Source: Rhea pennata
Lineage: Eukaryota > Chordata > Aves > Rheiformes > Rheidae
Length of the DNA stretch: 64,000 bases
Assembly: GCF_028389875.1 (NCBI RefSeq)
Contig: NC_084663.1
Location: 216,218,876-216,282,875, forward strand
Direction of reading: 5' to 3'
A program made the translations under genes and the position numbers. The notes under the pieces were generated by a model. It had not been told where the DNA came from. It saw nothing but the letters and a program-made list of their open reading frames with translations, and ran no database searches. Numbering within the stretch: the first letter of the stretch is position 1; each line of letters opens with the position of its first letter. This document shows, in pieces, positions 44,525 to 55,355 of this stretch.

Positions 44525-47500
44525 AGTGTCTGCTTGCACGGTGGGGCCAGATCAGCAGCCAGGAATCTCCTCAAGGCAAGAGCAATAAGCACCCCAACAT
44601 GCATGACACAGCAGGTCTCCAAGTGTGCGAGAAGCACACGAGAGCTCTCTTGGGAAGACAGTCTTGCCCTGGACATACCAAGAAGTCCTGATCTGCGGTA
44701 GAGACATTTCAACAGCTCAAGTGAAGTCTACAACAGCCTAAACATAGAAGAGTCCTGCTTAAAGGTGCTCTCCCGACCTACAGTGTAACACTACATCCCA
44801 CCCCTGCCACTTGACCTTGCAGCCTAGACATTCCCTCCAGGCAAAGGGAATGATGCCATTTTGTGTGTCTGGAAAGGAGGGCTGAAAAACATCCGACACC
44901 CTGAGGCCTCTGCAGGGTGGAGAGTGGGTGCACTTGTACCTGGCTGGGCTTGTTCAGATGGGGAGAAGATACCGGTCTCTGGAAGGAGGAGAGGGCAGGA
45001 AGAAAGGACACCTGAGAGCATGGCACCAGGGCTGACAAGGGGACACAGCGCTTGGAGTCCAGGGACCTGAACGATGGATGGTAGAAAGGCCCTGTCCTGA
45101 GCAGGCTTTCAGCTGCAGCTCGTAGGAGCTGCCTTGAGGTAGAAGCTCTGGCAGACTGAAGCTTCCGCAGTTTCAGGGCTGAGGCACTCACGCTGCCTCA
45201 GGCCTGCGCCTCCCACTCCGTGCTTGGGGCAAGGCAATGCTGGACCCCCCCCCCCCCAGGCTCTCTAAGGCTGACTGGTTGGAACGGAGTTCCTGGGACA
45301 GCGCAGCTCCCTGGGGACCTCTCCACAAAATGGAGCTGCAATGGAAGCTGTCTCTGCATCTCACATCCCCCAGGCTGCAGGCAACAGGAAGCCCTGAGAG
45401 CGGAGGCAAAAGTGAAAGGGCAAAGCAGAAGCGGAGCTCAGCTGAGCACAGCCTGGGGGGAAGCTCTCTCGATGCCCCTCTCAGTACTGTGCTTATGTGG
45501 CCCTATGCAGCTCAAACGCCTGCAGTGACATAAGTGTATCTGCTTGCCTTATGTGGGGCAGCATGGCTTTATGTGACTGACGAGAGAAGAAATGAGACCT
45601 CGACATTATGGCGTGATGATGGAGAGCTAATGAAAGACGCTGAAGTCCCCTTGAAATTTTCTGTCTCCTCACAAATGAATCCCTGCATCCTCCTGTCCTC
45701 TCCCCGGGGATTCCCAGGAGGCAGATTAAATACTCCAGCATTGCTGCGCTTCGTGCTGCACAGAGACGCACTGCTGCAGCCGTCCAAGTGGCAGCCCTGC
45801 AGAGAAGACAGGCACCCGTGCTTAGCTTTCTCAGCTGACGGGGACCGGGAGTTTCTATAGAGCCCTTCTGGGCTGTTTTGCCCTTTCCCAGGCCAAGTCC
45901 TGGCCAGTGATCAGGCTTCCTCAGCACTGCTACCATGCTGATAACGGTATGGAAGCTACTGCCTGATTGTGCCAGGCTTGTGGAGCAGAGCTTCTGGAAG
46001 CAGAAATATTCTTCCCTCCAGTGTCGGCACCTGGGGACTCAGCTCTGGCTGCAGATGCTTACCCGTAGGTGCCTGCAGGTAGGTGCCCAGTGTGCTTGTG
46101 TGCATGAGCAGTAAGCGCCTAAGCCATGACTGCAGTTGGTGGGGACCTAGCCGTGGGGTCAGTCAATCTTGCAGAGCAGCTCAGCTCACCCTAGGGCAGG
46201 TCCCCACATCTGGTGAGCTGAGGCCCTTGCTAGGCTCCATTGGCAACGTTCTCCCTCTCCTCTGGACTCTTAGGGTGTCATTTTGCTGCCCCTTATTTGG
46301 ATGTCTGGAGCCTTTTGAGATGCCCTCAGGCATCCATATGGGGGAGTCAGACAGTCACCCAGGGCCTGCAGGGGACCTGCACCCGCTGGAGAGGGAGCGT
46401 GGGCCGAGGGAGGGACACGCTGGGCATCTCCGATGGCTCTAGGTATGTGTGCTCAGGCTGCTCAGCCGTGTCCTGGGGTCGTGTAGAGACACCCTCGCAG
46501 AGATGGTCAGAGGTAGGTGAGCTGAGCTGGAGCTTGCAGCATCTCAGGGTTCACAGTGCTGTTTTGCAGGAGGGGCTGGTCTGCAAGGCTGGTGCCTGCC
46601 CCTGCCAGTGTGGGGGCTGCTCTGGAACATGCACCCCGGTCAGCCTGGTCAGCCTTACTGCTCTGTGCAAATTTGGGGTCACATCCAACTCCTGCAGCTG
46701 CTGGTTACCAGGGTGTAGAATGCATTTCTGTTCTGACTGGCCTTTTAATCCAGCAGCTCTCGCAGGAGCCCCACACCCAGGGTTAAGCCATAGTTCAGAT
46801 GGGGGTATCCTGCAAAAGTCTACTCGCTGGCACTGAAAGTTCAAGCTCTGTGTTTCTTTAGTTAGTTGTCGCCCAAAATCTACTTTGTTACTATTCTGAA
46901 TGAATCTAGCTTCTGCTTCTCATTAGTGTGACACTGACCATGCCTGGTTTTAGTCAAATGATCCTGGGAGTGGGCTGCACACCCATGAATTTTACTCCGT
47001 GCTGTCACTAGCATGAGTATTCTCACTCATGGGCCACCCCATAGCCTGCTGTTTGCTAAAAGGTGATTGATGGTGATCACGCAAGCCATTTCTCTTAACG
47101 GAGAGGTGCCTGGTGCTGTCAGCACTTGCGTGGTCTTTGCAGCTTTGCGGGGAGAAGCAGCAGAAGCGGTAGCAATGTTTAGTCACAAATGAATGTGTAG
47201 CTCCTACCCACAACACACACTCTTCTCCTTCTTGTCTCTCCAGGATTTTTCTGTGATGTTTTTGCGTTACCTTCGAGCTTCTCCAGCCAGAATAAAATCC
47301 CAGAAATGAATCTTTCCCTCTTGCTACTTCCTAGTTTTACAGGCTTTTCTCATGGGAGAATGACAGAATGAAGACAGCATAGCAAAAGGCACTTTCATGG
47401 TCTCACTGATGTCCCAGGCCATGTTCTGAGACCACCATTTGCCTTACAGATTTGGAAGAACTTCCTATGTTGAGCCTACGTCTTTCATTGCAAGGAAGCC

Positions 47501-47690
47501 AAGACAGCTAAGGAAAAGCTCTGTCCACAGGAGTTTCATTCCAAGCCACTGACCATTTGCCCTCCTTTCATAGCATATCTCAAGATGTTAAGTGAGTGGT
47601 GGTAAGCAACTGATAAAGATACAAGCCTTTTACAAGCAGTGTGCTGCCAAAGCACGCTGGTCATCCCGGGTGGCACAAGCAGAAAGATGA
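44525..47690. other. Intergenic, no gene seen
   Basis: Only motif-free frames (up to 198 codons at 46240-46836) and a C-run near 45246-45259. No recognised repeats. Some frames are open on both strands, which argues against coding. Confidence 0.4.
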
Positions 47691-47703
47691 TCTTCCTCTT
47701 TGC

Positions 47704-47762
47704 TTTTTGCTCCTCTTTGATAGTAACTCTGTGCTTCTCTTTGCTCCTCTTTGATAGTAACT
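47704..47762 (+). repeat. Short tandem duplication
   Basis: TTTGCTCCTCTTTGATAGTAACT occurs twice, about 34 bases apart. Small local duplication upstream of the following OR. Confidence 0.75.
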
Positions 47763-47892
47763 TGCAAACTGTGAAAGTACCCTTTATTCCACATTTCTGA
47801 TCCATTCCCCACACCCAGCCCTGTTACGCTGTAGCGCTCCCATCTCATACATCACGATAACGAGGATTCCTGTTTTGGCTCGTGGCTTGCTT

Positions 47893-47912
47893 TGTTGTCC
47901 CCACCTTCTCAG
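47893..47912 (+). promoter_or_regulatory. Splice acceptor before the 48-kb OR
   Basis: TTGTTGTCCCCACCTTCTCAG ends at 47912, giving a 48-base 5' UTR before ATG 47961. A second AG (ACACCTTCAG, ending near 47934) is an alternative. It fits the intron-in-5'-UTR layout of OR genes. Confidence 0.5.
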
Positions 47913-47960
47913 TCTTAGTTCTGAACACCTTCAGGCTCCTGAGCTGCTATATTTTCCCGC

Positions 47961-48908
47961 ATGGCTTCAGACCCCTTCAAGTGCCCCAACAGCAGCTCTT
48001 TCTCTTTCCTCCTTGTGGGTGTTCCTGGCCTGGAAGCTTTCCACACCTACCTGGGCATCCTTTTCTGTTTGGGATATATCGTGGCCTTGGTAGGAAATGG
48101 TGTGGTTCTGCTTGTCATTGGGCTGGATGACTCCCTGCGTAACCCCATGCATTGCCTCCTGGCCATGCTAGCAGTCATCGATTTGGTGATGGTGACGTCC
48201 ACTGTCCCCAAGATGCTGAGCATCTTTTGGCTGGACTCTACGGAGACTGGTTACATGGCCTGTTTTGTTCAGATGTTCCTTGTTCACTCCACAACATCGG
48301 AGGAGTCGGGAGTGCTCCTGGCCATGGCCTTTGACCGCTACGTTGCAATCTGTCACCCTCTCAAGTACCAAGCTGTCTTGAATCGCCGGACAATGATCCA
48401 AATGGGTCTGGCCATTGTGGGGAGAGGTCTTCTCTTCATGGCTCCCTTGGCGTGGATGATGACAAATCTGTCTTATTGCCGGTCCTGTGTGGTTCTCCAC
48501 TCGTACTGTGAGCACGTGGCCGTGGCAAAGCTGGCGTGTGCAGATCCCTGGCCGAGCAACCTTTACAGCGTGGCTGGATCCTCCCTTATAGTGGGGATGG
48601 ACGTGGCTTTCATTGCTGTGTCTTATGGGGTGATCCTTCAAGCTGTCCTGAGGAAGAAATCATGCAGGAAGGCCTTCAGCACCTGTGGGTGTCATATCTG
48701 TGTGATGCTGCTGTATTACATCCCTGGAGTGGTCTCCATATATATACAGGCATTTGGCAGCAGTGTATCTGTGGGGGCACAAGTTCTCCTGGCCAATCTC
48801 TACCTGACCCTTCCCACCATGCTGAACCCCATCGTTTACAGCATGAGAACCAAGCAGATCCGTCGGGCGGTGCTGAAAGTGTTGTTTTCCAGGAAGGTTC
48901 ACGCCTGA
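47961..48908 (+). CDS. Class I olfactory receptor, OR51/52-like, intact
   Basis: A 315-residue odorant receptor. NSS glycosylation at 10-12; LLVGVPGLEAFHTYLG before TM1; TM2 reads NPMHCLLAMLAVIDLVM, where the usual PMYYFLSML is altered; Cys101; AMAFDRYVAICHPLKY (121-136); class I loop cysteines in YCRSCVVLHSYCEHVAVAKLACAD (172-195), with one extra Cys at 176; VSYGVILQAVL (220-230); KAFSTCGCHIC (237-247), where the usual Ser-His of CGSH is Cys-His; NPIVYSMRTKQIRRAV (289-304). The frame is intact and motif-complete, so probably functional, but it is the most diverged of the OR51/52-like group here. Confidence 0.92.
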   Translation: MASDPFKCPNSSSFSFLLVGVPGLEAFHTYLGILFCLGYIVALVGNGVVLLVIGLDDSLRNPMHCLLAMLAVIDLVMVTSTVPKMLSIFWLDSTETGYMACFVQMFLVHSTTSEESGVLLAMAFDRYVAICHPLKYQAVLNRRTMIQMGLAIVGRGLLFMAPLAWMMTNLSYCRSCVVLHSYCEHVAVAKLACADPWPSNLYSVAGSSLIVGMDVAFIAVSYGVILQAVLRKKSCRKAFSTCGCHICVMLLYYIPGVVSIYIQAFGSSVSVGAQVLLANLYLTLPTMLNPIVYSMRTKQIRRAVLKVLFSRKVHA

Positions 48909-51900
48909 CAGAGTAACCAACAGTGCTCCAGGCGTATTCATCAGCAGGGGACACCAATTTCATCCCCACTGGACGTGCTCTGTGTACAGAGCCCTGGGAG
49001 GGGAGAGCGCTCATTAGCTTTAGTGGCCACTTTGGACCCTTCTCTGTGACGTGACAAGAGGTATTTGGGATGGGGCAAATATCAGGGTCACATTTCCTGC
49101 CCTTTTTTCCAGGTGATACAGAAGAGTGAGCCGCCACGGTTGAGTTTTGAGATGTTCCAATGCCATGAATGTTCCTGTGAGAATGTAAAGCAGCAGTTTA
49201 GGGCTTTGTGTATTTTTATGTCAATACACAGATTCTGTTGTGGGGGATTTTTTTTCTATGTTGTCTTTTTTTATTCCTTGCTAGACTAGCAGGACTAGCA
49301 ATGGAGGACTGTCACACATTGCAGGTCCTCTAGCCAAGCAGAGGCCTTTCTTGCAGAAAAGGCTGACCGCCCCTGAGCACAGACCAGCTTTTCTGGGGTT
49401 GTGGGTGCTGACCGTAACTAAGCATTCAGTAAGTAATATGATGACCTAGTAAAGTATACCAGTGTGTCACTCAGAGCAGAAAAGTGGTCTCTCACCAGCT
49501 ATTCTGCAGAGCACTGGAAACAGCTGGTCAGAGACCTGCCCATAGTCTGGAGGAACAGCTAGAAGCAGATGATGATGGGGAGAAAACATCCTGAACTCTT
49601 TAAAGGACTCTGTCAATCCAACAGATTGCACAAGCTGGGTGAGGAAACCAAAGTGGGGAGATGCATGATCCTGATCTCCATACCTCATAGTAGTGAAAGT
49701 AAACATTGAGTGGTTTGGGAATACTTACTAATCCAGTGTCTTGCTGTAATGACCATATATTCAGTAACAGCTAATCCTAGCATGCCATAGGTCTGAGTGT
49801 GTGTCCTGAGTGGGGCTAACTTTTGCTGCCAGTAGATCAGCTGCTTCCCAGACTTCTCTGAGCCCTCTCTGTGCCAGTCAGCTGCTTCTAGCCAGGATTT
49901 GCAGACCCAGTCTGGATGTCACAGCATCCTGAGTGAGGTGACACTGCTGGGTGCTAGAATCTTCCTGTCCTGGGATCCAGGATTCATCTGGAAAGGGCTT
50001 GGACAGGTCAGATCCTCCAGCAATGACAGGTTTTATCTGGAAAGTGCAGGCACAAGGAACAATTCTGTGGCCCTACAGTTCTGGGTCAGCATGTGAAAAA
50101 CCTATCTCTGGCCTTGGGTGATGAGATATTCTGCAGGCAGTATTTTGGACTGATAAGAGCCAGAATGCTCCTTGGGTCTGAGGGCTGAGGAGGAGCAGAG
50201 GGAAGGTAGGGAACTGGCTCTGTTAATGTAAAGATTCAGAAGAAAAGCATGCATAGTTGCATGGCATGTTTTGTATGACAGCAAGGAACTGGAACACCTC
50301 TCGCCCTCCATGAACACTTTGAAAGCCAGAGGTCCACATAGTCACCACCACCTCCCTTACAGCTCTGGGAGAGAGACTGGTGGATGTGCATCATTCCTCT
50401 GACTATAGCAGGTATCAGCTTTAGGTTGGGATGAATACTGCCCTAAAAGCACTGTTTCTATCCACAGATATTTTGCAAATCTGGAAGGCTAGCTCCAGAT
50501 GTAGACAGATACCATGTCTACAAATTTCACTTGTATTTGTTCACATGAATCCCACCCAGAATGTTCTGTTTAGACCTTGAAATTTTACATTATTTTAAAA
50601 ATGAACCTCAGTGCAATTCATTCAAATTCAAAATCAGTCCAAAGGTGTCATTCTCCGGATGTCAGAAATCTTGTCTTTGTGGTGTTTTTCTGGTGCACTC
50701 CTTCCTGGCAACTTGAAAAAAACAGATGTCAAAATGTTTTGGCTATCCTGAATTTGTATTTTTCAGAGCACCAGTCTGAAACTTGTAACCTGGCTCTTAG
50801 AGTGCTGCCTATGGTTCTGGGCTGGGAGAGGATGGAGAGGTAGCACAGCTCATGACATGGCATGGCCCTAGGAAGAGTCAGAGGCGCTACCGATCCGGCA
50901 GCAGCCGGAGGTGAGATTGCACTTGCATTTTCTCTGGATGGAAAGTGGAAGAAGGTCTTTCTTCTGGAGACAACTTGCTCACTATGTTCCTTTCTTACTT
51001 GGTCACCTCCAAACATCTGCCATTTGAGAAAGAAATTAGATGAGCGAAAACTGACTTGGGACTAAACCCAGCCTCTTTGCTGAGATTATTGTAGGTGATG
51101 TCTGGAGAAGGCTGGTAGCCATGGGAATTGCTCTCTAGGAGGAAACTCCCAGCAGGGCTGTTTGGGTGATCTATGCCCAGACCTGCAGCCTGGCCTTCAC
51201 ATAGAGAGGAGTTTCTTCTTGGTGTGAGCATCCTTGAGGTGAAGGATGAGCTGAGGTAGGTGGGCGGCTGTGCCAGTGGACTGACATCAGCCGGGCTTCT
51301 GTCACCCACAGGATACGGCAACCTGCTTCCAGTGCCGGGGGACTGGAGCCTGATGCGAGTTTAGTGTTTGCTCTGTGTATGCACACAGTTTGAGTCAGGA
51401 AAAAGATGACTGTGCTCTTCCTGGAAATCCTCTTGAAAAGGTCAGTTCTCTGAAATGTATATCATAATTTTTTTTATTAAAATAAATTGCAAACCAAAAT
51501 CTGTAGAATTCTGATTTTTAAAAAGTATTTTTTCAGGTAAAAATAAGCCTTGAGTTAAAGTAAACAACTAATATCAAACTTTTTAACTAGACCCAGAAAT
51601 TGTTAAATGGTAAAGAGTCAGTTTGTTTTTCTTTGTACAAACCAATAAATAATTGGCTGAAACAAGTAAAACTGGTTAAATTTTCAGTCATAGGTATTAT
51701 TCTGCAATGCTTTTGTGCAATAGTAGGCATAGGAATAATAAGCAAGCGCACTGGGAATCCTCACAGACAAGCAGAACATGAGAGGGAGGATTATTTCACA
51801 TGACCCGAAGCGTGCATGGGACTGGGTGAAGATGATGGAAGGGACAGGCAGCCCCTTGACAAAGGATCACGACTCAGTTCCAGGTCATTAGCAACTCCAA

Positions 51901-52689
51901 TCTGAATGGCCCAGAAAGACTGAAGTGCTCTCCAACAAAAATCAGAAAGGAGGGCAGCTTGACTTCACAGCTGGGAACTGGGGGCAAAGCATTATTTTGG
52001 AAAGGCTCCTTGCATCTGCAGTGCAACCTGTGGAGGAGAGCAAGCACCACGGTCACACACGGGAGCAGCTACAAGCTCTTGGGTCAGGATGCTCAGATGG
52101 TGTGAAGGATGATTACTCCAGCGCTGGAGCTTCACCTGTGGCCTGAATGGGTGTCCTGAACACTGTGCCAACAACTGGGCTCATTCTTGTGCCCTTTCCT
52201 GCAGTAAAGGGCTGGGTAAAGAGGAATTAAATGACAGAAACAAAGGGTCAGTGTGTGCCTAGGAAGTGGTAGAGGTGATCTAAATGCATTTCAGCAGGTA
52301 ATACCCACGGCCGATGTTTCATCAAGTTCCGGTTGGCCAAAGCTGATAAAACTTAAAGGTGGAAGGAATGTAGGCAAGAAACCTGCAGAGAAGAGAGAGA
52401 TGTTTTGAAAGAATGCAGTGAATAGCCAAACCTGCACCCTGGCATGCTTACAGGAAAGGACAGCTGTGGTTAGGAAGGTGAACAGAACCCTTAATACTTC
52501 ATTTAAAACACCAGGGACAAAAATGAAACGGGGAGCGAGTCAGGGTCCGATGCAACTTAGAAACTATTAAGTGTAGAGAAAGCAGATAAAAGCAGATGAA
52601 GGCAAGGTGTCTTCAGTTGGACTAAGAGGTCTTTAGCCTGTTTTGCCAAACTTTATTAGTCCTGGCACACTATGGAGGCTGGAGACATG
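48909..52689. other. Intergenic, no gene seen
   Basis: Nearly 3.8 kb of mostly AT-rich unique sequence between two ORs, with no frame of interest and no recognised element. An AT-rich stretch with T and A runs lies at 51460-51560. Confidence 0.4.
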
Positions 52690-52930
52690 CTTCCTCGGGC
52701 CATTACTTTAAGCGAGAAAGGAAGATGATGTGGTTAGTTACAGATTGGTCAGCCTGACAGCAATGTCCTACCAAATGAGAAACAAGTTAATAGGAGATTT
52801 GGTCAATAAAGAATTAAAGAATGGGAATCAAATCAAATTAATGGCAATCAACGTGTCTTTGCAGGAGATTGCTTCTGGCAAACAAATCTGATCTCATTTT
52901 CCTATGAGATAGCAAGTTTGGTGAATCTCT
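52690..52930 (+). mobile_element. Ancient L3/CR1-like LINE, reverse transcriptase remnant
   Basis: In the plus sense ATTGGTCAGCCTGACAGCA matches the conserved RPVSLT block of old CR1/L3 reverse transcriptases, and further on GGCAAACAAATCTGATCTCA then TTTCCTATGAGATAGCAAG and TTTGGTGAATC match the CLTNLI-FFD block. The frame is destroyed. The element may extend to about 53.8 kb, but I cannot follow it. Confidence 0.6.
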
Positions 52931-54286
52931 GTGTGTGTGCGTGTGTACTGCACATGGAGTTATGCAAGCAACATGCTGCCTGCTTCCAGGGGAAGAGCTG
53001 GCAACATGCAACATCTGTGAGCTGCTAATGAAGAGGATGAAGAACTGGGTAATTAAGAGACTGTAGAATGAAGTTGTCAGTGAACAATCATCACAAAATG
53101 GTTGTGTTTCTGCAGGGACTCCATAAGGGCTGGCTCTAGACGAGAAGCTGTTCTGTACTACTTTCATCAGTTATCCCCAAATCCATACATATTCAATGTA
53201 GACATATCAGTGTATGACCCAGGAAAAGCTGCATCGCGAATAACGATGGGGAGAGGCCTGCAGAGCAGTATAGGGAGATTGGCAGATGTGATCATCTGCA
53301 ATAAACTGAGTATCAGGGCAAGGAGAGTAGACCAGGTGTTCGGGGCACTGTGTCCTGGCAAACAGAGACTCTGGAAAGCAACTCATGGCACACTCTGAGG
53401 ACAGTACTGAGGCCCGATGAGCTAGTGAAACTTTGCACGCGTAAGAGGGAAATGGGGAGACTTTCCCCCAAATATTTGGAAATCTTGGAAATATGCGGAA
53501 AAAAAAAAGCCTCTCAAAAAGACAAAGAGATAGTGGAACAGACCTTCAATGTATTAGGAATAATTCTTCAGTCATAGGAAGTATGTACCTTCATGCAATG
53601 GAAATACTGTGCCATAAAGGGCTGTCTGGCCAAGTGTAGGCGGTAGAGTAGGACGCTATGGCTGGAAGGAATGGTAATGCCAAATGGGAAGAAAAGCATG
53701 TGGTTATAGCCATGCAAATGATTAGCACTTGAGACAAAATGCCAAAGGATGCAACTTCTCCATCTCTGGATGCCCACAAATTGGCACTGAGGGAATATCT
53801 TTCAGGAAAACTTACTTTAGAGAAAAATCTATGTTATTGGGCTTTGGAGAGGAAAAATGGGTATAACTCCACTGTTTGTGACATGAACATCACCCAGGAC
53901 AGTATTTTGCTTTCTTCTGACCCTCAGTTTCATGGACTGTATACGTGTGTATGGGTAGTATCATTTTAATTGTGCCCTCCTTGACTAACCTTAGCAATGG
54001 CTGTCACTTGGAAAATCATTTTCTCTCATCTCAGTTTTTGCTGTGGGCATGTTTATAGAACAACATTCTATGGCTCGAGCCATCAGGCAGATAGGCACGC
54101 TGCAAATGTTAGAGACAAAATAGTGTCTGGAAGGGGGAGCAGAAGGCATCCCTGACCACAGCAGCAGTTTAAAAGCCTCATTGTAGATAAAAGAGGCCCC
54201 AAATAAATGCAATAAAATTGTGTGACGTGTGAAAATTGCGAGGTGCAAACAGTTTTATAATCAAACAGGCAATAACAAAAGCCTAA
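52931..54286. other. Intergenic, possible continuation of the old LINE
   Basis: No supported gene. Diverged sequence that may include more of the ancient LINE, plus the 5' flank of the following OR. Confidence 0.35.
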
Positions 54287-54287
54287 C

Positions 54288-54308
54288 CCTTCTGTCAGTG
54301 TGTTTCAG
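54288..54308 (+). promoter_or_regulatory. Splice acceptor before the 54-kb OR
   Basis: CCTTCTGTCAGTGTGTTTCAG ends at 54308, inside the open frame that begins at 54300. This places the coding start downstream, at ATG 54354, with about 45 bases of 5' UTR. Confidence 0.5.
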
Positions 54309-54353
54309 GAAATTGAAGTCCAGAACAGAGAGCTGGCTTGGTTTACACTGGCT

Positions 54354-55355
54354 ATGTCAGTCACCAACCAATCCAGCACCAACTCTTTGCCTTTTCTCCT
54401 GGTGGGCATCCCTGGCCTGGAAACTCTCCACATCTGGATTTCCATCCCATTCTGCTTTATGTACATCATGACCTTGCTGGGGAATAGCACGATCCTTCTC
54501 ACTGTAAAGCTTGATGAAAGCCTCCATGAGCCTATGTACTATTTCATGTCCATGCTGGCTGCCATTGACCTCATCTTCCCAACTGCTGTGGTTCCCAAAA
54601 TGCTTGGTGTATTCTGGCTGGATGCAAGAGAAATTGCTTTTGAGGGCTGCTTCATCCAGATGTTTTTCATCCACACGTTCACAGCAGTGGAGTCGGGGGT
54701 GCTCCTGGCCATGTCCTTTGATCGGTACATAGCCATTTGCAATCCCCTGAGATACACCATCATCCTGACGAGTTCAAGGACCACCCAGATAGGGCTGCTG
54801 TCTCTAGCCAGAGGAGTTGCTGTCATGATCCCTTTGATGTGCCTTCTCACCAGCTTACCATACTGCAAAACCAGAGTCATCCCTCACTCCTACTGTGAGC
54901 ATATGGCTGTGGTGGAGCTGGCCTGTGCCGACCCATCCACCAGCAATCTCTACAGCATCATTGTGGCAACACTCTTGGTGGGGTCAGACTCCATCTTCAT
55001 CACCTTCTCCTATGGTATGATCTTCAGGTCTGTGTTAAGGCTGCCGTCCAAGGAGGCACGCCTCAAGGCCCTTGGCACCTGCGGGTCCCACATTTCCATC
55101 ATCCTGCTGTTTTACATAGGTGGCCTCCTCTCCATGTACCTGCAGATGTTTTCCCTTGGCTTGAATCCTCACACCCAAGTCTTGGTGGCTGATTTCTATT
55201 TGACAGTCCCTCCCATGGTCAACCCACTCATTTACGGCATAAAGACAAAGCAGATTCGGGAAAGGATTGTTAAACTCCTAGAGCGGTTGGCAGGACTCAG
55301 TATCTCACCTGCTGATAATGACAGGGCAGATACTGAGAGAGGGAGACTCTCCTAG
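54354..55355 (+). CDS. Class I olfactory receptor, OR51/52-like, intact
   Basis: Starting at ATG 54354 gives 333 residues. The frame is open from an earlier ATG (54300), but a splice acceptor lies between them and the conserved N-terminus (glycosylation site NQS at 5-7, then FLLVGIPGLETLHIWISIPF) begins after the second ATG. Other features are DESLHEPMYYFMSMLAAIDL (54-73), Cys99, MSFDRYIAICNPLRY (120-134), loop cysteines 171, 181 and 191 (YCEHMAVVELACAD), TFSYGMIFRSVL (217-228), RLKALGTCGSHIS (236-248), VADFYLTVPPMVNPLIYGIKTKQIRERI (278-305). The C-terminal tail is about 15 residues longer than usual and polar/acidic (DNDRADTERGR). Probably functional. Confidence 0.93.
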   Translation: MSVTNQSSTNSLPFLLVGIPGLETLHIWISIPFCFMYIMTLLGNSTILLTVKLDESLHEPMYYFMSMLAAIDLIFPTAVVPKMLGVFWLDAREIAFEGCFIQMFFIHTFTAVESGVLLAMSFDRYIAICNPLRYTIILTSSRTTQIGLLSLARGVAVMIPLMCLLTSLPYCKTRVIPHSYCEHMAVVELACADPSTSNLYSIIVATLLVGSDSIFITFSYGMIFRSVLRLPSKEARLKALGTCGSHISIILLFYIGGLLSMYLQMFSLGLNPHTQVLVADFYLTVPPMVNPLIYGIKTKQIRERIVKLLERLAGLSISPADNDRADTERGRLS

